A stretch of DNA of 64,000 nucleotides, from the NCBI RefSeq assembly GCF_900110775.1, contig NZ_FOEP01000004.1:193538-257537 (forward strand), in the 5' to 3' direction. This DNA comes from Thalassovita taeanensis. GTDB lineage: Bacteria; Pseudomonadota; Alphaproteobacteria; Rhodobacterales; Rhodobacteraceae. This document shows positions 58,675 through 64,000 of the stretch, piece after piece; positions within the stretch are counted from its first letter, which is position 1; every line of letters begins with the position of its first letter. The position numbers and the translations under genes are program-made. The notes below the pieces were generated by a model. It did no database searches. It worked only from the letters and a program-made list of their open reading frames with translations, and had not been told where the DNA came from.

Positions 58675-59064
58675 TCAGATCGAAAGGTCCTGCAAATCCC
58701 AAACAGCGGAAAGGGACTGTTCCCCGATCCTCAGCAACCGCGCCAAGGTCGCGGCCAGCGCCACCCGGTCAGCGGCATCGATACAATTGATCACATTCTG
58801 CGCCGCGCGCGCCAGCGACCACATCCCGATCTGTTCGGAAATCCCCACAAGCGAACGGACGTTCTTGCGCATCTCTGCCTGCTCTTCACTGCGATACAAA
58901 CGCTCTGCATGAGTCAGGCGCGCCGCCAGTTCCTCCATCGCGCGACAGACGACATCTTCTGCCCCAGCCTCGCCCAATTGATCGTAAAGCTCCCCCAGTT
59001 GATCGGAGTCCAGCCGAACAGCCTCATCCGGCCGCAGCAATGTGATATGGTCCACGTCTCTCAC
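58675..59064 (-). CDS. hypothetical helical protein, 129 aa
   Basis: A mostly helical soluble protein (VRLDSDQLGELYDQLGEAGAEDVVCRAMEELAARLTHAERLY ... NVRSLVGISEQIGMWSLARAAQNVINCIDA). The length and all-helical form recall Hpt or four-helix-bundle proteins, but no phospho-acceptor motif is certain. It lies 67 bp upstream of the M17 gene on the same strand and is divergent from the carbonic anhydrase gene. Function unknown. Confidence 0.7.
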   Translation of the reverse strand: MRDVDHITLLRPDEAVRLDSDQLGELYDQLGEAGAEDVVCRAMEELAARLTHAERLYRSEEQAEMRKNVRSLVGISEQIGMWSLARAAQNVINCIDAADRVALAATLARLLRIGEQSLSAVWDLQDLSI

Positions 59065-59218
59065 CCCTTCTTATTCTTGGTCTGCCCCCACGGCGCACCA
59101 GATGTGCGCTCCAAGAGGTTCCCAAAAGGTTGAGGCCGCCGATTGTTTTTCCTCGAAAACTATATAAATCCGGGGTATCTGATTTCGCCAGTGCCCAACA
59201 AATCGCAAGGACAACGAC

Positions 59219-59869
59219 ATGAAGCATGCCAAACCCCTGCCCGGCTATCTGGTCCAGCGCTATCACGGCTGGAAGGCAACGGCCTATCAAGAGAACCAAA
59301 GTTGGTATCGCCGTCTGGCGGACGAGGGACAGCGCCCCCGCGCCATGGTGATTTCATGTTGCGATTCCCGCGTGCACGTGACTGCGATATTTGGTGCCGA
59401 TCAGGGCGAATTCTTCATCCACCGCAATATCGCCAACCTTGTCCCGTCCTATGAACCTGACGGCAATCAGCACGGCACATCCGCCGCCGTGGAATATGCT
59501 GTAACCGCTCTGAAGGTCGCACATATCGTCGTGCTGGGTCACTCCAATTGTGGCGGTGTACAGGGATGCCTTGATATGTGCTCGGGCCATGCGCCGGAAC
59601 TGGACGAGAAATCCTCGTTTGTTGGTCGCTGGATGGATATCCTGCGCCCCGGCTATGAAAAAATTAAAGACATCCCCGATGCGCAAGGCCAGTTGCGCGC
59701 CCTGGAAAAACAGGCCGTCCTTACATCTCTGGACAACCTGATGACCTTTCCTTTTGTCTCTGCGGCCGTGGAAAAAGGACAGCTTTCGATCCACGGGCTT
59801 TGGAACGACATCGGCGAAGGCGGGCTGGAGCAGTATATTCCGGCGACAGAAAAATTCGAGGCTATCTGA
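59219..59869 (+). CDS. beta-class carbonic anhydrase
   Basis: Zinc enzyme of 216 aa interconverting CO2 and bicarbonate. Zinc ligands Cys47 (CCDSR), His108 and Cys111 (GHSNCGG) are all present, with the Asp49-Arg51 dyad. CO2 from urea hydrolysis and bicarbonate for AccD-dependent carboxylation are plausible local uses. GACAAGGACAACG lies upstream. A weak imperfect stem-loop follows at 59880-59914. Confidence 0.96.
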   Translation: MKHAKPLPGYLVQRYHGWKATAYQENQSWYRRLADEGQRPRAMVISCCDSRVHVTAIFGADQGEFFIHRNIANLVPSYEPDGNQHGTSAAVEYAVTALKVAHIVVLGHSNCGGVQGCLDMCSGHAPELDEKSSFVGRWMDILRPGYEKIKDIPDAQGQLRALEKQAVLTSLDNLMTFPFVSAAVEKGQLSIHGLWNDIGEGGLEQYIPATEKFEAI

Positions 59870-59993
59870 ACTGACATGATCTGGGGAAACTCGGGGCGTC
59901 CTTGGTTTCCCAGATAGCGAAGAAACGATGCCGCGAACGGAATTTCGCTAGAGATGACTGCTCGTGCCTTGGCAATCGACAGCAGGCAAATAT

Positions 59994-60070
59994 TGGTCGG
60001 GCTGAGAGGATTCGAACCTCCGACCCCCTGCTCCCGAAGCAGGTGCGCTACCAGGCTGCGCTACAGCCCG
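59994..60070 (-). tRNA. tRNA-Pro (anticodon CGG)
   Basis: A 77-nt tRNA with encoded CCA on the minus strand. The acceptor CGGGCTG pairs with CAGCCCG, the anticodon stem CCTGC/GCAGG encloses TTCGGGA (CGG), and the T-arm is GGAGGTTCGAATCCTCT. It reads CCG codons. Confidence 0.97.
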
Positions 60071-60132
60071 ACCGTGGGATTGGCGATTATACCGCGCAGG
60101 CGAGTTTGGCAAGCCCCGGCGAAAGAGGAAAG

Positions 60133-61095
60133 TCAGGATTTGCGCCAGAGCTTTTGCACGGCGCCGACACGCGGCATTGTGCCCACGGCGAACCTGCTGC
60201 GGGTGCTAAGAACGGGCGTGTTGACGGATACTGCGGATTTGTCTTCGCGAAACACAATATAAAGCCCGCTGCAGATCACAACGCAGGCCCCAATGATTGT
60301 ACTGCGATCAGGGTATTCATCAAAGAACAGCACACCAAAAACCACCGCCCAGATGATTTGCGAGTATTGCATCGGGGCGACAACAAAGGCGCTGCCAACG
60401 CGGTAGGCGGCGATTTGAAGCAGCGTCGCGCAGAAGACCAGCACCGCCATCAATCCGAACCCGCCCAGATGCGGCAGCGACACCGGCACATAGACGAAAG
60501 GCATTAGGCAGGCCATGACGACAAAGTTTGTCAGCATCGGATAAAGCAGCAAAACAACGCTGCGTTCATCACTGCCGATCTTGCGCACGATGACGGCGGC
60601 CAGCGCCGAAAACACCGCTGCCGACAGCGCCGACAGATGCGCCAGCGTCAGCGGCGTGCTGCCGGGGCGCAGCACGATCATCACTCCGATCAGGCCGACA
60701 AGAATGGCCGCGCCACGATGCCAGCCAACCTTTTCGCCCAGCAGCGGAATCGCCAACAATGTGATCAGCAACGGGGCGGCAAACAAAATGGCATAGGTCT
60801 GCGCCAGCGGCAGCTTGGAAAAGGCATAGAATACAGAAAGCGATGCGATCACGGCAGACACCGTGCGCAGGGCGGTCCACCACGGATGGCGCGGACGCAG
60901 GTTGCCGTCGGTGCGGTCCCGGATCAGCATCAGTGTCACCACCGGAAAGCCAAACAGCACCGAAAAGAACACAATCTGAAATGGCGCATAGCTGCCGCCA
61001 AGCTGCTTCACCACCACGTCGTGGCCGGAAAAAACCGCGAAAGCGCAAAGGGCTGTCAGAGCGGCGCGAAGGTTTGACCTGGAGTGCGAGTGCAT
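60133..61095 (-). CDS. EamA/DMT-family transporter
   Basis: A 320-aa permease with ten hydrophobic segments arranged as two EamA repeats (first: FSGHDVVVKQLGGSYAPFQIVFFSVLFGFP; second: FSALAAVIVRKIGSDERSVVLLLYPML). A proline/glycine-rich end of repeat 1 (LLGEKVGWHRGAAILVGLIGVMIVLRPG) is typical. RhtB/EamA exporters handle amino acids or metabolites; substrate unknown. It lies between tRNA-Pro and leuB. Confidence 0.9.
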   Translation of the reverse strand: MHSHSRSNLRAALTALCAFAVFSGHDVVVKQLGGSYAPFQIVFFSVLFGFPVVTLMLIRDRTDGNLRPRHPWWTALRTVSAVIASLSVFYAFSKLPLAQTYAILFAAPLLITLLAIPLLGEKVGWHRGAAILVGLIGVMIVLRPGSTPLTLAHLSALSAAVFSALAAVIVRKIGSDERSVVLLLYPMLTNFVVMACLMPFVYVPVSLPHLGGFGLMAVLVFCATLLQIAAYRVGSAFVVAPMQYSQIIWAVVFGVLFFDEYPDRSTIIGACVVICSGLYIVFREDKSAVSVNTPVLSTRSRFAVGTMPRVGAVQKLWRKS

Positions 61096-61182
61096 GGAAA
61101 GCCAATCATTTCTGGTCTTTCATGCTAGGGCGGTCCTCCCCCTGCGCAAGGGCACAGCCGGAAATCGACAGGCGGAAACAGC

Positions 61183-61214
61183 AAAGGCGGCGCGGAATTC
61201 CCCGCGCCGCCTTT
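61183..61214 (-). terminator. Rho-independent terminator after leuB
   Basis: AAAGGCGGCGCGG (61183-61195) and CCGCGCCGCCTTT (61202-61214) pair perfectly over 6 nt; on the minus strand GCTGTTTCC follows. It lies 35 nt beyond the leuB stop and insulates leuB from the EamA gene. Confidence 0.85.
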
Positions 61215-61248
61215 GTGTCGCCTGTGTTTTGATCACCTACCGTCGCGC

Positions 61249-62355
61249 TTACAGCGACGCGTCAAGCGCTGCGACGATGGCATCGCCCATCTCGCCGGTG
61301 GAAACGGGCGTCACACCCTCTTCACCCAGCAGGTCAGCAGTGCGCAGCCCGTCGGCCAGCACTTTTTCAACGGCTTTTTCCACCCGATCGGCCTCGGCCC
61401 CCATATCGAAGCTATAGCGCAGGGCCATCGCAAAGCTAAGCACACAGGCAATCGGGTTTGCTTTGCCCTGACCTGCAATGTCAGGGGCCGAACCGTGTAC
61501 GGGCTCATACAGCGCCTTGGGGCGACCGCTGGCCATCGGTGCACCAAGCGAGGCAGAGGGCAGCATGCCCAACGAGCCAGTCAACATCGCGGCGGCATCA
61601 GACAGCAGATCGCCGAACAGGTTGTCAGTGACGATCACGTCAAACTGCTTGGGCCAGCGGCAGAGCTGCATCGCGCCGGCATCGGCATACATATGCGACA
61701 GTTCGACATCGGCATAATCCTTGGCGTGGACCTCGGTCACGACCTCGCGCCACAGAATACCGGACTCCATCACGTTGGCCTTCTCCATCGAGCAGACCTT
61801 GTTGCCGCGTTTGCGGGCCAGCTCAAAAGCGGCGCGCGCAACGCGTTCGATTTCCGATTCGGTATACCGCTGGGTGTTGATGCCCACACGCTCGTTGCCC
61901 TCTTTGAAGATGCCGCGCGGCTCACCAAAGTAAATGCCGCTGGTCAGTTCCCGCACGATCATGATGTCGAGCCCGGCCACGACGTCCTTTTTCAACGACG
62001 AGAAATCCGCCAGCGCATCAAAGCACTGCGCCGGGCGCAGGTTGGCAAACAGGTCCATTTCCTTGCGCAAACGCAGCAAACCGCGTTCCGGTTTGACGCT
62101 GAAATCAAGGTTGTCATATTTCGGACCACCCACGGCACCCAGCAGAACGGCATCGACCGCTTGCGCCTTGGCCATCGTGTCATCGTGCAGCGGCGTGCCG
62201 TATTTGTCATAGGCGCAGCCGCCAACCAGATCCTCGGTCACGTCAAAAGTCACGCCGCGCTTGGTGCCATACCAGTCGATGATCTTGCGCACTTCGGCCA
62301 TGACTTCGGGGCCGATCCCGTCGCCGGGCAGGATGAGAAGCGAGAGGTTGGTCAT
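61249..62355 (-). CDS. leuB: 3-isopropylmalate dehydrogenase
   Basis: Third step of leucine synthesis, oxidising and decarboxylating 3-isopropylmalate with NAD. The protein has 368 aa. Family blocks include [50 protein letters not shown] and [28 protein letters not shown]. The start at 62355 has AAGGA 9 nt upstream; the longer ORF to 62508 is inside the LysR gene's end. leuC/leuD are not in the window. Confidence 0.98.
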   Translation of the reverse strand: MTNLSLLILPGDGIGPEVMAEVRKIIDWYGTKRGVTFDVTEDLVGGCAYDKYGTPLHDDTMAKAQAVDAVLLGAVGGPKYDNLDFSVKPERGLLRLRKEMDLFANLRPAQCFDALADFSSLKKDVVAGLDIMIVRELTSGIYFGEPRGIFKEGNERVGINTQRYTESEIERVARAAFELARKRGNKVCSMEKANVMESGILWREVVTEVHAKDYADVELSHMYADAGAMQLCRWPKQFDVIVTDNLFGDLLSDAAAMLTGSLGMLPSASLGAPMASGRPKALYEPVHGSAPDIAGQGKANPIACVLSFAMALRYSFDMGAEADRVEKAVEKVLADGLRTADLLGEEGVTPVSTGEMGDAIVAALDASL

Positions 62356-62414
62356 TGTGATCTGTCCTTGGTGTGAATTCGTCGGAAAACGCCTAGCGGC
62401 TGGGGGACGCAGGG

Positions 62415-63308
62415 TCAAGAAACGAAGGGCTTCAACCCGGCCTCCAGCATGCCCCACACGGCGGCAATCCGCGGCGTTTGCCGCACGGCCAGCGGCGCGG
62501 CCAGCCATACCGGCAGCGGCGGAATGTCGATCCCCATATCCAGAAGTTCAATGTCCGGGTCGGCCTCGATCAGGGGAAGCTGGCCAAAGCCGATCCCACA
62601 GCCCGCCCGCAGTAATTGCCAATACACCGTCTGGCTGTCGCAGCGGGTGGTGAACCAGTCGCGCGTCGCCGACCAACCCATCTGCCGCATCCCGCGCAGG
62701 ATCAGCTCGCTCTGATCATAGCCGATCAACTCATGCTGCAGCATCTCGTCGGGGCTTTGCGGGCGTCCGTGCAGATCCAGATAAGAGCGCGCCGCACAAA
62801 TACCGATGCCCAGGTCGCCCAAGTGCCGGGTGACAATTTCCAGCTGGCGCGGGCGGTACATGCGCACAGCAATGTCAGCCTCGCGAAACAGCAGGTTTTC
62901 ACTGCTGTCGTTGGCGTCCAGAACAACCGTGATACCGGGGTGCGTGCGGCGAATATCGGCCACGATCGGGGGCAGGATGAAATGCGCCACAACCTCGCTG
63001 GCGGTGATGCGAACCGGGCCGCGCGCCTCGGTTTCCTGCCCGGCGACCGTCAGGCCGATATCGTGCATCGCCTGCTGCATCTGCAAGGCGGAAGGCAGGA
63101 TCGCGCGGCCAATTTCGGTCAAGTCAAAACCGCGCGGCTGACGTGTGAACAGGGTCACATCCAGATCGGACTCGATCTGCCGTATCTGACGGCCAAGCGT
63201 GGGCTGGCTGGCCCCCATCCGCCGCGCCGCCGCCGAAAGCGAGCCGGCTTCTGCCACTGCCAGAAAGGACTGGATCAGGGTCCAGTCGGTTTTGCTAAGA
63301 TCCGCCAT
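62415..63308 (-). CDS. LysR-family regulator, divergent to epimerase-like gene
   Basis: A 297-aa LysR protein. The helix-turn-helix is [38 protein letters not shown], followed by a periplasmic-binding-like effector domain ([27 protein letters not shown]). It reads away from a divergent NAD-dependent epimerase-like gene 95 bp away, the classical LysR arrangement, so that gene is the likely target. ATTCA/TGAAT half-sites surround the start codon. Confidence 0.93.
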   Translation of the reverse strand: MADLSKTDWTLIQSFLAVAEAGSLSAAARRMGASQPTLGRQIRQIESDLDVTLFTRQPRGFDLTEIGRAILPSALQMQQAMHDIGLTVAGQETEARGPVRITASEVVAHFILPPIVADIRRTHPGITVVLDANDSSENLLFREADIAVRMYRPRQLEIVTRHLGDLGIGICAARSYLDLHGRPQSPDEMLQHELIGYDQSELILRGMRQMGWSATRDWFTTRCDSQTVYWQLLRAGCGIGFGQLPLIEADPDIELLDMGIDIPPLPVWLAAPLAVRQTPRIAAVWGMLEAGLKPFVS

Positions 63309-63353
63309 TCACATATGAATACATGATCTGCAAACTGCGGCAATTCCTATTCA
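63307..63353. promoter_or_regulatory. candidate LysR operator half-sites
   Basis: In the divergent gap ATTCA-CATA-TGAAT (63307-63320) forms an inverted repeat over the LysR start codon, and another ATTCA occurs at 63349-63353, part of TGAATA ... TATTCA. This is the kind of symmetric pattern bound by LysR proteins; it is unsupported by comparison. Confidence 0.45.
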
Positions 63354-63403
63354 CGTGCGACGGTATATTTTTATGCCATCAACATCGAAAGGACCTGACA
63401 CAC

Positions 63404-64000
63404 ATGGGAAAAACAGTATTGATTCTGGGCGCGCATGGCCGGTTTGGCCATCATGCCACCGTGGCGTTCAACTCCGCAGGCTGGACCGTACGGAGCTTTG
63501 ATCGCAGCCGCGACAACCTGATGCAGGCGGCACAGGGGGTTCAGGTGATCGTTGCGGGCTGGAACCCGGCCTATCCCGATTGGGCCAGTCAGCTACCGGG
63601 TCTGCACAAGCAAATCCGACAGGCGGCGCTGGCGGCGGATGCCACGGTTATCCTGCCCGGCAACCTCTATGTATTTGGCGCCGAAACACCCGCCCCCTGG
63701 GGCGAAGACAGCCCGCACCGGGCGCAAAACCCGCTGGGCCGTATCCGGGTCGAGCTGGAAGCCGCGTATCGCCGCGACGGTGTCCGCACGATCCTGCTGC
63801 GGGCTGGTGACTTTCTCGACACCCGGGCCTCGGGCAACTGGTTCGACCGGATGATGGCACCCAGTCTGGCCAAGGACAAGCTGACCTATCCGGGGCGAAC
63901 GGATGCGGATCACGCTTGGGCCTATCTGCCAGATCTGACCCGCGCGGCGGTGCAACTGGCCGAAGCGCGCCAAGGTCTGGCCCGGTTCGAGGATATCCCC
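63404..64000 (+). CDS. NAD(P)-dependent epimerase/reductase-like protein (3' partial)
   Basis: The ATG at 63404 (AAAGGA 10 nt upstream) opens a reading frame of at least 199 codons that runs off the window. The Rossmann start is MGKTVLILGAHGRFGHHAT (GxxGxxG), typical of the atypical or extended SDR/NmrA group, with NLYVFGAETPAPWGEDSP and RTILLRAGDFLDT as later blocks. No catalytic YxxxK is present in the visible part; Tyr in GNLYVFG could be it. Function: probable reductase or epimerase, substrate unknown, likely regulated by the divergent LysR. Confidence 0.8.
   Translation, partial: MGKTVLILGAHGRFGHHATVAFNSAGWTVRSFDRSRDNLMQAAQGVQVIVAGWNPAYPDWASQLPGLHKQIRQAALAADATVILPGNLYVFGAETPAPWGEDSPHRAQNPLGRIRVELEAAYRRDGVRTILLRAGDFLDTRASGNWFDRMMAPSLAKDKLTYPGRTDADHAWAYLPDLTRAAVQLAEARQGLARFEDIP

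Overview
The window looks like a chromosomal segment of a marine Rhodobacteraceae bacterium (Roseobacter group, Alphaproteobacteria). This is inferred from uniformly GC-rich coding sequence, the UrtABCDE/urease layout, and several proteins of types I associate with this family (FYDLN-acid protein, DUF2794, DUF6478-like, MbfA with an Irr-type box). I cannot fix the genus. I see no phage, transposase, integrase or CRISPR array; three tRNA genes (Ala-TGC, Met-CAT, Pro-CGG) are present.

Layout. 1-9 kb: the 3' part of a membrane histidine kinase, then a mostly minus-strand housekeeping run (uvrC, a pteridine-reductase-like SDR, a Ca2+/Na+ antiporter, a 55-aa membrane/zinc-ribbon protein, an SppA-type peptidase, CoxG-like, GntR/FCD regulator, YgjP-type metallopeptidase, FYDLN-acid protein). 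9-13 kb: tRNA-Ala, a LonB-like ATP-dependent protease with an overlapping Usp-like gene behind an exact FNR box, and tRNA-Met. 13-25 kb: a divergent urea module, urtABCDE (uptake) on the minus strand and ureDABC-EFG (urease and nickel maturation) on the plus strand, with an opposite-strand gene lodged between ureC and ureE. 25-31.7 kb: a tight three-gene operon of transglutaminase-amidoligase fusion, circularly permuted ATP-grasp/alpha-E fusion and a second transglutaminase, a predicted but uncharacterised peptide-bond-forming and -cleaving system.

31.7-44.4 kb: acyl-CoA dehydrogenase, LysR regulator and a FadH-like dienoyl-CoA reductase; four poorly characterised minus-strand genes; tandem CPBP proteases; accD-folC; a candidate ~120-nt small RNA; zapE. 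44.5-59 kb: DUF1269 protein, MFS transporter, then a long minus-strand series with glutathione-dependent formaldehyde oxidation (class III ADH and S-formylglutathione hydrolase, not adjacent), a NYN/LOTUS protein, the iron exporter MbfA, an AEC transporter, small hydrolases, agmatinase, an NlpC/P60 peptidase and an M17 aminopeptidase. 59-64 kb: beta-carbonic anhydrase, tRNA-Pro, an EamA transporter, leuB, a LysR regulator and a divergent nucleotide-sugar-epimerase-like gene cut by the window end.

Functionally the segment joins nitrogen scavenging (urea to ammonia and CO2, agmatine to urea and putrescine) with one-carbon and iron/oxygen stress handling. The most useful regulatory signals are an exact class II FNR promoter (12583-12631), an Irr-type box over the mbfA promoter (52624-52640), a GntR palindrome at a regulator's start codon, and a promoter-terminator pair enclosing a candidate sRNA (43127-43282).
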